From: Frankiales bacterium | GTDB taxonomy: Bacteria > Actinomycetota > Actinomycetes > Mycobacteriales > SCTD01 | Direction of reading: 5' to 3' | Assembly (NCBI GenBank): GCA_025465135.1 | Contig: JAODNA010000158.1 | Coordinates: forward strand, 1-54,763 | Length of the DNA stretch: 54,763 bases | In this document: positions 6,728-16,038 of the stretch, piece after piece | Layout: every line of letters starts with the position of its first letter | Position numbering within the stretch: position 1 is the stretch's first letter | The notes under the pieces: model-generated | What the model was told of the DNA's origin: nothing | What the model saw: only the letters and a program-made list of their open reading frames with translations | The model's database searches: none | Translations under genes and position numbers: made by a program

Positions 6728-9445
6728 CTAGTGGCCGGCTTCGTCCCAGGTGCGACCGATGCCGACGCTGACATCGAGCGGGACCGACAACGGATAGGCC
6801 TCACCCATCTCCTTGCGCACGAGCGCCTCGAGGGCCTCGCACTCCCCCGGCGCGACCTCCAGCACCAGCTCGTCGTGCACCTGGAGCAGCAGGCGCGAGC
6901 GCATCCCCTCGTCCCGCAGCCGCCGGTGCAGGTTGAGCATCGCCAGCTTGATGATGTCGGCAGCGCTGCCCTGGATCGGCGCGTTGAGCGCCATGCGCTC
7001 GGCCATGGACCGTCGCTGGCCGTTGTCGCTCGTCAGGTCGGGCAGGTAGCGCCGGCGGTCGAGGATCGTCGACGTGTAGCCGTCCTTGCGGGCCTGTGCG
7101 ACGACATCACGCAGGTAGTCGCGGACGCCGCCGAAGCGCTCGAAGTAGGCAGCCATCTGCTCCTTGGCCTCGTCGGGCGTGATCCGCAGCTGCTGCGCCA
7201 GCCCGAACGCCGACAGCCCGTAGGCCAGTCCGTAGGACATCGCCTTCACCCGGCGGCGCAGCTCGCTGTCCACCTGCTCAGCTGGAAGACCGAACGCCTT
7301 GGACGCGACGTAGGTGTGCAGGTCCTCACCCGTCGTGAACGCCTCGATCAGGCCCGCGTCCTTCGAGAGGGTCGCCATGATGCGCATCTCGATCTGCGAG
7401 TAGTCGGCCGTCATCAGCGACTCGAAGCCGGGGCCCGCGACAAACCCCTGCCTGATCTCGCGCCCCTGCTGGGTGCGGATGGGCACGTTCTGCAGGTTGG
7501 GATTGTCGCTCGACAGGCGCCCCGTTGCCGCGACCATCTGCTTGAAGGTGGTGTGAATGCGGCCGTCGTCGGCGACAGTCGGCAGCAGCTGCTTCTCGAC
7601 CACCATCAGCAGCCGCGTCATCTCGCGGTGGCCCAGCAGCGCCTCGATGACCGGGTGTGCGCCCAGCAGGTTCTGCAGCGCATCGGCGTCGGTGGTGTAG
7701 CCCGTCTTGATCTTCTTCGTCTTCGGCAGGCCGAGCTCGTCGAAGAGCAGGGCCTGCAGCTGCTTCGGCGAACCGAGGTGGAACTCGTGGCCGACGGTGG
7801 CGTAGGCCTCGTCGGCAGCGTTCTTCACCAGCTCGCGCAGCTTCGCCTCGAGCATCGCGAGGTGCTCGGCATCGACGGCGATACCGGTCTGCTCGCAGTC
7901 GGCGAGCACCGCCACCAGCGGGAGCTCCAGGTCGCGCAGCAACGTCGTACCGCCACGACGCTCGAGGTCGGCGTCGAGGGCGACCGCCAGGTCCGCAACG
8001 GCACGCGCGCGTACGACGGCGGCCGAGGCTTCCTCGTCGTCCTCGCCCCCTTCGAAGCTGAGCTGGCCGTCGGAAGCGGGCTCGGCGCGCATGTCCCTGC
8101 GCAGGTAGCGAAGGGCGAGATCGGCCAGGTCGAAGACGCCCTGCCCGGGCAGGGCCAGGTAGGCGGCGAGCGCGGTGTCGCTGGTCAGCCCGCCGAGCTC
8201 CCAGCCGCGGGCCCGCAGGGCGAGCATCGGTCCCTTGGCGTCGTGCAGGGCCTTGGGGGCGTCCGAGGACAGCCAGGCTGCCAGGGCCTTGTCGTCGTCG
8301 GGGGTCAGCTGCTCGAGGTCGATGTAGACGGCGTCGTCAGCGCGGGCCTCCTCCCCCTCGGGCGGCGACTCGCAGGCGAGTGCCAACCCGCTCGCGTCGC
8401 CGGTGCCGCGACCCCACGACCCGCGGACGTGCAGCCCCACCCGGACGCCGGTCGGGAGCGCGCGCAGGAAGGCAGCCACCTCGCCCGGCTCCAGGACGCG
8501 GGCGGCGTCGACCGCGAAGCCCTGCTCCGCCTCCGGCTCGACGGACGACAGGGTGGCGTAGAGCCGCTCGCGCAGGACGCGGAACTGCAGCGCGTCGAAG
8601 ACCTTGTGCACCTCGTCGCGGTCCCACTGCCCGAGGCGGAGCTCGGACGGGTGGACCTCGAGCGGCACGTCGCGGACCAGCTCGGTCAGCTGTCGGTTGC
8701 GGACGACGTTGGCGATGCCGGCCCGCAGGTTGTCGCCGACCTTCCCCTTGACCTCGTCGACGTGGTCGACCAGGTGCGTGACGTCGCCGTACTGCTGGAT
8801 CAGCTTGGTCGCGGTCTTCTCACCGAGGCCGGGGATGCCCGGCAGGTTGTCGCTCGGGTCACCGCGCAGAGCCGCGAACTCGGGGTACTGCTCCGGCGTC
8901 AGGCCGTACTTCTCGAGGACGGCTTCCGGTGTCATGCGGCGCATGTCCGAGACCCCGCGGCTGTTGTAGAGAACCGTGATGCGGTCGGACACCAGCTGGA
9001 AGGCGTCGCGGTCGCCCGTCACGATGAGCACGTCCATGCCGTCGGCTGCGGCCTGGGTGGCGAGCGTCGCGATGACGTCGTCGGCTTCGTAGCCCTCCGC
9101 GCAGACGATCGGCACGCGCAGCGCGTCGAGCACCTCGCGGACGAGCGACACCTGGCCCTTGAAGTCGTGTGGCGTCTCGGCCCGACCGGCCTTGTAGTCG
9201 GAGTAGGCCTCGTGCCGGAAGTTGGAGCGGGAGATGTCGAACGTCACGGCCATGTGGGTCGGCTGCTCGTCGCGCAGCACGTTGATGAGCATCGCCGTGA
9301 AGCCGTAGACGGCATTGGTGGGCTGGCCCGTCGTCGTGCTGAAGTTCTCCACGGGGAGCGCGAAGAAGGCGCGGTAGGCCAGCGAGTGCCCGTCGAGCAG
9401 GAGGAGCCGGGAGCGCGGTTCCTCGTCGGTCTGGTTGGCTGGCAC
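6728..9445 (-). CDS. polA: DNA polymerase I
   Basis: A full-length 905-residue Pol I for repair and Okazaki-fragment processing. The 5' nuclease domain is at about 12-300 (LLLDGHSLAYRAFFAL, EGYEADDVIATLA, TGDRDAFQLV, GDPSDNLPGIPGLGEKTA). The middle 3'-5' exonuclease-like domain (about 320-500) lacks the DxE metal ligands, so proofreading should be absent, as in mycobacterial PolA. The polymerase domain has motif A DYSQIEMR (681-688), motif B RRRVKAMSYGLAYG with Tyr738 where E. coli has Phe762, and motif C QVHDELVLEV (855-864). The start is a GTG at 9445, giving MPANQTDEEPRSRLLLLDGHS. It is divergent from the thioesterase gene, with only 25 bases between starts. Confidence 0.97.
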   Translation of the reverse strand: MPANQTDEEPRSRLLLLDGHSLAYRAFFALPVENFSTTTGQPTNAVYGFTAMLINVLRDEQPTHMAVTFDISRSNFRHEAYSDYKAGRAETPHDFKGQVSLVREVLDALRVPIVCAEGYEADDVIATLATQAAADGMDVLIVTGDRDAFQLVSDRITVLYNSRGVSDMRRMTPEAVLEKYGLTPEQYPEFAALRGDPSDNLPGIPGLGEKTATKLIQQYGDVTHLVDHVDEVKGKVGDNLRAGIANVVRNRQLTELVRDVPLEVHPSELRLGQWDRDEVHKVFDALQFRVLRERLYATLSSVEPEAEQGFAVDAARVLEPGEVAAFLRALPTGVRVGLHVRGSWGRGTGDASGLALACESPPEGEEARADDAVYIDLEQLTPDDDKALAAWLSSDAPKALHDAKGPMLALRARGWELGGLTSDTALAAYLALPGQGVFDLADLALRYLRRDMRAEPASDGQLSFEGGEDDEEASAAVVRARAVADLAVALDADLERRGGTTLLRDLELPLVAVLADCEQTGIAVDAEHLAMLEAKLRELVKNAADEAYATVGHEFHLGSPKQLQALLFDELGLPKTKKIKTGYTTDADALQNLLGAHPVIEALLGHREMTRLLMVVEKQLLPTVADDGRIHTTFKQMVAATGRLSSDNPNLQNVPIRTQQGREIRQGFVAGPGFESLMTADYSQIEMRIMATLSKDAGLIEAFTTGEDLHTYVASKAFGLPAEQVDSELRRRVKAMSYGLAYGLSAFGLAQQLRITPDEAKEQMAAYFERFGGVRDYLRDVVAQARKDGYTSTILDRRRYLPDLTSDNGQRRSMAERMALNAPIQGSAADIIKLAMLNLHRRLRDEGMRSRLLLQVHDELVLEVAPGECEALEALVRKEMGEAYPLSVPLDVSVGIGRTWDEAGH

Positions 9446-9470
9446 CCGCCGAGTCTAGGAGGACCAGGAC

Positions 9471-9875
9471 GTGACGCAGGACGTCGTCGACATGCTGCAG
9501 CGCACGATGGGCGAGCTGAACGAACGGCTCGGCGTGGAGTTCGTCGAGGCGACGCCCACGCGTGTCGTCGCGACCATGCCTGTCGAAGGCAACCGCCAGC
9601 CCTTCGGCCTGCTCCACGGAGGCGCCTCGGTCGCCCTGGGCGAGTCCCTCGGATCAACCCTTGCAGCGCTGAACTCGCCGCCGGACCGGTCGGCGGTCGG
9701 GATCGAGATCAGCGCCACGCATCACCGCTCGGCGCTCTCCGGGCGGGTGACCGGCGTGGCCACGCCCCTCAACGTCGGTCGCACCTTGGTCACGAGCGAG
9801 ATCGTGGTCAGCGACGACCAGGACCGCAGGGTCTGCACCGTCCGGCTGACCTGCTTGCTGCGCGAGGCGCGCTAG
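9471..9875 (+). CDS. Hotdog-fold thioesterase (PaaI/YbgC-like)
   Basis: A 134-residue single-domain hotdog thioesterase, probably hydrolysing an acyl-CoA. The signature RQPFGLLHGGASVALGES (about 44-61) contains the HGG turn and the downstream acidic/polar catalytic position on the long helix. VGIEISATHHRSA follows in the usual place. The start is a GTG at 9471 with a strong AGGAGGA (9457-9463) seven bases upstream. In other actinobacteria a PaaI-type gene also sits beside polA. The physiological acyl group is not deducible. Convergent with the GNAT gene, with 4 bases between stop codons. Confidence 0.85.
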   Translation: MTQDVVDMLQRTMGELNERLGVEFVEATPTRVVATMPVEGNRQPFGLLHGGASVALGESLGSTLAALNSPPDRSAVGIEISATHHRSALSGRVTGVATPLNVGRTLVTSEIVVSDDQDRRVCTVRLTCLLREAR

Positions 9876-9879
9876 CGGT

Positions 9880-10503
9880 CTAGCGCTCCGGGTCGGCCGG
9901 GCCGAGCGGCAGCGGCGACGAGCTCGCCGGCAGCCGTCCCAGCCGTCGAGGCCGGCGGCGTACGACGTGCTCGACCGGCCTGGTGTCGCCGGCCTGCAGG
10001 CGACGGCGGATGACCGTGGTCGGCGCGACGCGGCGTACGGCGAGCGGGGCGAACCCGAGCCGGGCGAAGAAGCGGTTGGCGTCGCGCGACCCGGGGTGCA
10101 CCGAGACCACGACCTGGTCGAGGCCGCGCTCCTCGGCGTAGGCCGCGGCCGCGGCGACCAGCGCCTTGCCGGCACCCCGGCGCTTGTGCCGGTCGGACAC
10201 GACCGCATGGCTGACGTGAAGGGCAGGGGTGTCGAGCAGGGCGTTGCCCGGCGACACCGTGAACAGGGCCATGCCCAAGGGCGCGTCGTCATCGGCGACG
10301 GCGACGACCAGGTGGCGGTCCGGGTCGGCCACGGCCTCGGCGTAGCGCACCTCCAGGGCGGCCCGGCTCGAGGCCGAGGACACCCGGAGGCGCTTGCTCT
10401 CGACGCCCGGGTTCACCTGCTCGCGGAGCTCCTCGCCGAAGGCGAGCATCGCGGGGAGGTCATCGGCCGTGGCCGGCCTGACCCGCACGGTGCTCCGCGG
10501 CAT
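9880..10503 (-). CDS. GNAT family N-acetyltransferase
   Basis: A 207-residue acetyl-CoA-dependent acyltransferase. It opens VRVRPATADDLPAMLAFGEEL. The acetyl-CoA binding segment ALHVSHAVVSDRHKRRGAGKALVAAAAAYAEERG (given here as its key parts VVSDRHKRRGAGKAL, about 115-130) matches the R/Q-x-x-G-x-G/A loop, and ANRFFARLGFAPL is motif B. The C-terminal 50 residues are basic and probably disordered. I chose ATG 10503 because CGGAG lies five bases upstream; an in-frame ATG at 10518 has no such site. The substrate is unknown. Confidence 0.8.
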   Translation of the reverse strand: MPRSTVRVRPATADDLPAMLAFGEELREQVNPGVESKRLRVSSASSRAALEVRYAEAVADPDRHLVVAVADDDAPLGMALFTVSPGNALLDTPALHVSHAVVSDRHKRRGAGKALVAAAAAYAEERGLDQVVVSVHPGSRDANRFFARLGFAPLAVRRVAPTTVIRRRLQAGDTRPVEHVVRRRPRRLGRLPASSSPLPLGPADPER

Positions 10504-10822
10504 GGGCGCTCCGGCCATCGGGCCGGCGGACCGGCGGTGGGTTCTGCGCGAGGAGATCTCCGCTCCTCGCCGGCCGACACTAGCCCCCGCCGGCGGGCGC
10601 CCGGAGCCCTCCACCGGGTGAACTCCGGAGCCCCGCGCGATCTGCCTGCGACCGCTCCGCCGATTCCGTTGACCCGCTCTCGACCACAGGTCTAGGGTTC
10701 GCCCCCGGTGGGGCCCGGAGTTGCCGAGTAGAGAACGTGCAGGGTCGGGGAAGACCTGGACGGTGCCAAAGGCAACCCGGGCCCTGTCGTAGAAGCCGTG
10801 TCGTCGAACCGGCCGGGCGGGC
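10504..10822. other. 319-base gap between livF and GNAT gene
   Basis: No convincing gene lies here on either strand. The minus-strand frame stays open but has no start-site or family signal, and its codon pattern does not resemble neighbours. The stretch holds the long inverted repeat 10711-10784 described separately and, nearer the GNAT gene, GC-rich sequence with no clear promoter. Confidence 0.6.
10706..10789 (+). ncRNA. Candidate structured RNA or long-stem terminator
   Basis: GGGCCCGGAGTTGCC (10711-10725) pairs with GGCAACCCGGGCCC (10771-10784): 14 base pairs with one bulged A. On the plus strand the stem can be extended outward by five more pairs, three of them G-U (10706-10710 with 10785-10789). 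On the minus strand those wobbles would be A-C mismatches, which favours plus-strand transcription. Inside the loop CAGG-G-TC (10740-10746) pairs with GACCTG (10753-10758) around a GGGGAA loop. I could not match it to a known riboswitch or sRNA class. It could also simply terminate livF transcription, although no U-tract follows. Confidence 0.35.
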
Positions 10823-11542
<720 letters not shown>

Positions 11543-11544
11543 GA

Positions 11545-12402
11545 TCAGTCCTCCGGCTTCTTGAGCGAGGTCTTCCTGGGCGGGACCTTCTTCGCCGGGG
11601 GCGTGGTCGCGGCATCGTCGCTCTCGCCGCCGCCGAGGTAGGCCTCGACGACCTTCGGGTCGCGCTGGATCTGCTGCGGCGTGCCGGCGGCGATGACCTG
11701 GCCGAAGTTGAGTACGACGACGTTGGCCGCCACCGACATGACGAGCTTCATGTCGTGTTCGATCAGCAGGACGCTCACGCCCGTCTCCGAGATGTCCCGG
11801 ATGAGGGTCTCGAGCTGCCGCTTCTCGGCCGGGTTGGTCCCCGCGGCCGGCTCGTCGAGGCAGAGCAGCTGCGGCTTGGTCCCGAGCGCGCGGGCGATCT
11901 CCAGGCGGCGCTGGTCGCCGTAGGGCAGCGAGGCGGCAACCTGGTTGGCGCGGGCCTTGAGCCCGACGAACTCGAGGAGCCGGAAGGCCTCGTCGTCGCT
12001 GGCGCGCTCCTCGCGCCGCGTGCGCGGCAGGCGGAGCATCGCGCCGATCGGCCCGGTCTTCTGGTGAGACTCGATGCCGATCTTGACGTTCTCCACCGCG
12101 GTCAGCGCGTTGAACAGCCGGATGTTCTGGAAGGTGCGCGCGATGCCGAGCTTGTTGACCTGGAACGGCTTGCGTCCGAGCACGGCCGTGTCGGTGCCGC
12201 CGTCGGGATGGAACGTGACGGTGCCTTCCTGCGGCGTGTAGACGCCGGTCAGGCAGTTGAACAGCGACGTCTTGCCTGCGCCGTTGGGCCCGATGACGGC
12301 GAGGACCTCGCCTCGCTCGTGCCGCAGGCTGACCTTGTCGAGGCTGGTCAGGCCGCCGAAGCGCAGCGTGAGGTCCGAGACCTCCAGTACGGCGGCGCTC
12401 AC
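11545..12402 (-). CDS. livG: Branched-chain amino acid ABC transporter, ATPase LivG
   Basis: A 285-residue ABC ATPase partnering LivF. Walker A GPNGAGKTSLFN is near 37-48, LivG-type ARTFQNIRLFNALTAVENV near 90, signature SLPYGDQRRLEIARAL, Walker B LLCLDEPAAGTNPAE and H-loop LLIEHDMKLVM. A Lys/Pro-rich C-terminal extension (about 25 residues, PPAKKVPPRKTSLKKPED) is longer than usual and likely flexible. The start is a GTG at 12402 that overlaps the livM stop (GTGA), so livM and livG are translationally coupled. Confidence 0.95.
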   Translation of the reverse strand: MSAAVLEVSDLTLRFGGLTSLDKVSLRHERGEVLAVIGPNGAGKTSLFNCLTGVYTPQEGTVTFHPDGGTDTAVLGRKPFQVNKLGIARTFQNIRLFNALTAVENVKIGIESHQKTGPIGAMLRLPRTRREERASDDEAFRLLEFVGLKARANQVAASLPYGDQRRLEIARALGTKPQLLCLDEPAAGTNPAEKRQLETLIRDISETGVSVLLIEHDMKLVMSVAANVVVLNFGQVIAAGTPQQIQRDPKVVEAYLGGGESDDAATTPPAKKVPPRKTSLKKPED

Positions 12403-13730
12403 TGGGTCGAGCCCGGGATGGGACCGGTGCCGTCTGCGCCGCCGATGCCGAGCTCGGACAGCCGCAGCTCCCGGGAGCGTCGACGCGACGGGAGCAGGCC
12501 CTGCGGCCGGAAGATCATCATCACGATGAGCAGCGCGCCGAAGTAGATGAACCGGTCCTGAGCGGGGACGTAGTCGCGCAGGTAGTTGGGGAGCCAGCCC
12601 AGAACCGCCGCGCCCAGGATGACGCCGTAGATGCTGCCCATACCGCCGAAGATGACCATCGTGAGCACGAGGATCGACAGCAGCAGCGGGAAGTTGTCGG
12701 GGTTGATGAAGCCGACCTTGCTGGCGTAGATGACACCGGCGAAGCCCGACGTCGACGCACCGATCGCGAACGCCATCAGCTTGAACTTCAGAGTGGGGAT
12801 GCCCGTCGCGGCGGCGGCGACCTCGTCCTCGCGGATGGCCGCCCAGGCGCGCCCGACGCGTGAGTCGTCGAGTCGGCGGAAGAAGAACACGACGAGGGCG
12901 ACGACGACGAGCAGCAGGTAGTAGTAGGGAAGCGAGTCGAGGGTCCAGTGATAGCCGAACGCGCTGAAGTGCGGGATCCCGAAGGCGCCCTGCGGCCCGT
13001 TGGTGATGGCGTCGCTGTTGACCGCCGTGATGCGGACGATCTCGCCGAAACCCAGGGTCACGATCGCGAGGTAGTCGCCGCGCAGTCGCAGGGTCGGACC
13101 GCCGAGGATGACCCCGGCGAGCAGCGCCGCGCCGACCGCGATCGGGAAGACGAAGAACGGGTTGAGCGTGAACGGCGGGTGCACGGGCAGCTTGTCGGTG
13201 AAGTACGCCGTCGTGTAGGCGCCGATGGCGAAGAAGGCGATGTAGCCGAGGTCGAGCAGCCCGGCGAAGCCGACGACGACGTTGAGGCCGACCGCCAGCA
13301 GGACGTAGATGCCCATCTGGTCGACGAGCACCGTCTGCCAGAACGGCGCGAGGGTCGTCGGGTAGTAGAGGACCAGGACCGCCAGCAGGGCGAGGGCGAC
13401 GAGCTTCACCGGCTTCGGGATCACGATGCCCGTCGTGCGCTGGCGGAGCGCTCGCACCGGGGCCGTCGCCGCCGTCGTCCACCGACCGCCGGCCAGCGAG
13501 GTCGCGGCCAGGATCACGGCCAGCACGTAGAAGGGGATCGCGTGACGGGACAGGAGGGACCCGCGGAGCCCGCTGTAGGGCGAGTTCTGACTGCCGTCGG
13601 GACCGGTGATGACGGCGATGGTCACCATGAGCGCGACCAGGCAGGCGGCCCGCCGCACCTCGTCGCGGCGGGCCCAGCGCTGGACACCGCTCCAGGTCGA
13701 GCCCCGCTGCACCGCGTCGACCGTCGTCAT
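12399..13730 (-). CDS. livM: Branched-chain amino acid ABC transporter, permease LivM
   Basis: A 443-residue permease of the LivHM family. An N-terminal extension (about 1-120, three hydrophobic stretches) precedes the conserved core. The core begins QMGIYVLLAVGLNVVVGFAGLLDLGYIAFFAIGAY and contains the coupling-helix region DSRVGRAWAAIREDEVAAAATGI, where LivM contacts the ATPases. SKVGFINPDNFPLLLSI and GGMGSIYGVILGA complete the typical pattern (short key parts quoted). The ATG at 13730 overlaps livH (ATGA). Confidence 0.95.
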   Translation of the reverse strand: MTTVDAVQRGSTWSGVQRWARRDEVRRAACLVALMVTIAVITGPDGSQNSPYSGLRGSLLSRHAIPFYVLAVILAATSLAGGRWTTAATAPVRALRQRTTGIVIPKPVKLVALALLAVLVLYYPTTLAPFWQTVLVDQMGIYVLLAVGLNVVVGFAGLLDLGYIAFFAIGAYTTAYFTDKLPVHPPFTLNPFFVFPIAVGAALLAGVILGGPTLRLRGDYLAIVTLGFGEIVRITAVNSDAITNGPQGAFGIPHFSAFGYHWTLDSLPYYYLLLVVVALVVFFFRRLDDSRVGRAWAAIREDEVAAAATGIPTLKFKLMAFAIGASTSGFAGVIYASKVGFINPDNFPLLLSILVLTMVIFGGMGSIYGVILGAAVLGWLPNYLRDYVPAQDRFIYFGALLIVMMIFRPQGLLPSRRRSRELRLSELGIGGADGTGPIPGSTQ

Positions 13731-14650
13731 GCCGACCGCCCCAGCCGCTCGCCGAGCAGACCCGTCGGGCGCAGCATCAGCACGAGAACGAGGATCAGGA
13801 ACGCGATCACGTCACGCCAGGCGGAGGAGACGCACGCGACGCCGAGGTTCTCGGCGACGCCGAGCACGAGACCACCCATCACCGCACCCCGGACGTTGCC
13901 GATCCCGCCGAGCACCGCTGCCGTGAAGGCCTTGGTGCCCGCCGAGAAGCCCATGTTGTACTGCACGCCGAACTGGATCCCGAACAGGAAGCCGGCGGCG
14001 CCACCGAGCAGCCCGCCGAGCACGAACGTGCGGGTGATGACCTTGTCGATGTCGACGCCCATCAGGCTGGCCGCTTCCGCGTCCTGAGCCACCGAGCGGA
14101 TGCCCATGCCGAGCCGCGTCTTCGCGATGATGCGGTCCAGTGCGATGAGCATGACCAGGGCGGATGCGGCGACGACCAGCTGGTTGGTCGTGACCTGCGC
14201 GCCGAAGACAGAGAAGACCTTGCCGCTCGTGTAGAGCGGCGGCATCGGGTTGTTGAACCGGCCGAACTCCTTGCCGGCGAGGTTGAGCAGGAAGAACGAC
14301 GCGCCGATGGCGCTGATGAGGAAGGCCAGCCGCGGTGCACCGCGGCGCCGCAGTGGCCGGTAGGCGACGCGTTCGAGCGTGAAGGCGGTGGCCGCACCGA
14401 GCAGGGCGCCGGCCAGCATCCCGCCGCCGACCAGGAGCACCGAGGTCACTCCGGACGGGTTGTCGATGCCGAGCCCGCGGACGAGGAACAGCCCGCCGAA
14501 GCCCCCGAGCATGAAGACCTCGCTGTGCGCGAAGTTGATCAGCTGCAGCACGCCGTAGACGAGGGTGTAGCCGAGGGCGATCAAGGCGTAGACCGAGCCC
14601 AGGGCCAGCCCCGAGATCGTCAGCTGCCAGAACGACTGCGTGAAGCACAT
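13727..14650 (-). CDS. livH: Branched-chain amino acid ABC transporter, permease LivH
   Basis: A 307-residue permease forming the channel with LivM. Conserved blocks are GLALGSVYALIALGYTLVYG, LINFAHSEVFMLGGF, and the cytoplasmic coupling loop TRLGMGIRSVAQDAEAASLMG. AFTAAVLGGIGNVRGAVMGG near the C-terminus is diagnostic of LivH. It reads MCFTQSFWQLTISG from the ATG at 14650. The 80 bases separating it from livK contain a perfect GC hairpin, described separately. Confidence 0.95.
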   Translation of the reverse strand: MCFTQSFWQLTISGLALGSVYALIALGYTLVYGVLQLINFAHSEVFMLGGFGGLFLVRGLGIDNPSGVTSVLLVGGGMLAGALLGAATAFTLERVAYRPLRRRGAPRLAFLISAIGASFFLLNLAGKEFGRFNNPMPPLYTSGKVFSVFGAQVTTNQLVVAASALVMLIALDRIIAKTRLGMGIRSVAQDAEAASLMGVDIDKVITRTFVLGGLLGGAAGFLFGIQFGVQYNMGFSAGTKAFTAAVLGGIGNVRGAVMGGLVLGVAENLGVACVSSAWRDVIAFLILVLVLMLRPTGLLGERLGRSA

Positions 14651-14684
14651 GGGTGAGGTCAGTCCTCAGCTAGGTCCGACAGCA

Positions 14685-14715
14685 CGCCGGGCCGGGGCAA
14701 GAGCCCGGCCCGGCG
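14685..14715 (-). terminator. Hairpin between livK and livH (partial terminator or RNA stabiliser)
   Basis: CGCCGGGCCGGG (14685-14696) and CCCGGCCCGGCG (14704-14715) form a perfect 12-bp stem with a 7-base loop, 16 bases after the livK stop. There is no T-run after it in the transcription direction. Hairpins here in liv and other ABC operons usually protect the 3' end of the binding-protein message or attenuate readthrough, so that binding protein exceeds permease. That role is inferred. Confidence 0.6.
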
Positions 14716-14730
14716 TACTGGACGGCGTGC

Positions 14731-15903
14731 CTACTTGGCGAGGTCGGCGACGTTGCCGAGCAGCGTGATCTTGCCGCCCTTCACCTGGTGCATGAAGATC
14801 TCGCCGGTTCCACCCTCACCGTGCTGGTCGAACGTGATCGTGTGCGTGACGCCCTTGAAGCCGCTGGTCTTCTTGACGGCGTCGGTCACGCTGGCGCGCG
14901 TGATGTTGGAGCCCAGCCCCTTCATCGCCGCGATGATGAGGTTGGCGGCGTCGAAGGCCTCCGCGGAGTAGGTGCCCGCGGCGGTGTTGAACTTCGCCTG
15001 GTAGTCCTTCTCGAACTGCGCGGCGGCGGCATCGCCGGTCGCGGTGGGCCCGCCACACGGGCAGCTCAGGTAGATGCCCTCAGAGGCGGCGCCGGCCTGC
15101 TTGACCAGCTGGTCGTCCTTGCTGCCGTCGCCCGAGACGATGGCGCCCTTGAAGCCCGCGGCCTTGAGAGCCTTGGCGAACAGCGCGAGCTCGGCGAAGT
15201 AGCCGCCGTAGACCAGCGCGTCGACCTTGGCCGCCACGACCTTGGTCGCGATGGCGGAGTAGTCCTTCGTGGGGGCCAGGCCCTCGGACTTGAAGGTCAC
15301 GCCGCCGCTGGTCAGCCCCTGCTTGATGAACTTGGACAGGCCGGCGCCGTAGGCGCTCTTGTCGTCGACGACGTAGGCCGTCTTCGCCTTCAGGCCCTTG
15401 GCGACGTAGTCGGCCATCTTCGCGCCCTGGATCGTGTCACCGGTGACCACGCGGACGAAGGACGTGAATCCCAGGTCGGTGAGGTCGGCGCGGGTCGCGG
15501 ACGGGCTCACGGAGATGAGCTGCGCCTGGCTGAACAGCGGCTCGGACGCTGCGGTGGCACCCGAGAAGGCGGGCCCGACCACGGCGACGACGCCGGTGTT
15601 GTCGATGAGCTTGCGCGCAGCGGCCGGCGCCTGCGCGGGGTCACCGACGTCGTCGGAGTCGACGAACTTGAGGTTGAAGGGCAGGCCGGTGGCCTGCGCC
15701 AGCGCCAGCTTGACGCCGTTGTCCATGTTGATGCCGAGCTGGGCGTTGTCGCCGCTCAGCGGGCCCTGGTAGGCGATCGTGTAGGTCTTCTTGCCCCCAC
15801 CGCTCGAGCTGCTGCTCCCGCCCGAGCTGCTACCGCACGCGGTCAGCGCGAGTGCGCCCACCGCAAGGGGCACCGCAAGTCGAAGAAGTCGTCGATCCAG
15901 CAC
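14731..15903 (-). CDS. livK: Branched-chain amino acid binding lipoprotein LivK
   Basis: A 390-residue periplasmic-binding-protein-fold receptor, lipid-anchored outside the membrane. The start is a GTG at 15903 with GGGAG five bases upstream. The signal LRLAVPLAVGALALTACGSSSGG carries the lipobox LTAC, and a Ser/Gly linker follows. The mature domain opens YTIAYQGPLSGDNAQLGINM and has the HAAT patterns GVVAVVGPAFSGATAASEPLF, ISVSPSATRADL and GYFAELALFAKALKAAG (short parts of each). Ligand preference (Leu/Ile/Val or others) cannot be read directly. An unusual CPCGG pair of cysteines sits near residue 283. It is the first gene of the liv operon. Confidence 0.93.
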   Translation of the reverse strand: MLDRRLLRLAVPLAVGALALTACGSSSGGSSSSSGGGKKTYTIAYQGPLSGDNAQLGINMDNGVKLALAQATGLPFNLKFVDSDDVGDPAQAPAAARKLIDNTGVVAVVGPAFSGATAASEPLFSQAQLISVSPSATRADLTDLGFTSFVRVVTGDTIQGAKMADYVAKGLKAKTAYVVDDKSAYGAGLSKFIKQGLTSGGVTFKSEGLAPTKDYSAIATKVVAAKVDALVYGGYFAELALFAKALKAAGFKGAIVSGDGSKDDQLVKQAGAASEGIYLSCPCGGPTATGDAAAAQFEKDYQAKFNTAAGTYSAEAFDAANLIIAAMKGLGSNITRASVTDAVKKTSGFKGVTHTITFDQHGEGGTGEIFMHQVKGGKITLLGNVADLAK

Positions 15904-15949
15904 GCGTGCTCCCGGTATCTCGTCCCGCGCGGGCAACTGGCCCAGCGCA

Positions 15950-15969
15950 CCAGGGCCAAACGGCCCTGG
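15950..15969 (-). promoter_or_regulatory. Hairpin in the leader of livK
   Basis: CCAGGGCC and GGCCCTGG form a perfect 8-bp stem around a 4-base loop, 47 bases before the livK start. A TATACG box lies just upstream in the reading direction (complement of about 15982-15987) and could be the -10 of the liv promoter, which would put the hairpin in the 5' leader. No matching -35 was clear. The role, RNA stability or attenuation, is inferred. Confidence 0.4.
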
Positions 15970-16038
15970 CAGGCGCGAACGTATACGCACAGCAACCGCG
16001 GGCGCCAGCACCACGACGGTCCGTGACCTGCCCGTGTC

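Noticed and set aside
6095-9883. Open plus-strand frame of over 1200 codons opposite polA
   Set aside because: Antisense shadow. PolA motifs are complete on the minus strand, and the plus frame is Arg/Gln/Val/Leu-rich with no domain; GC-rich third positions keep it open. The same applies to the long plus frames opposite gltB (22050-25109) and dnaE (51343-53847).
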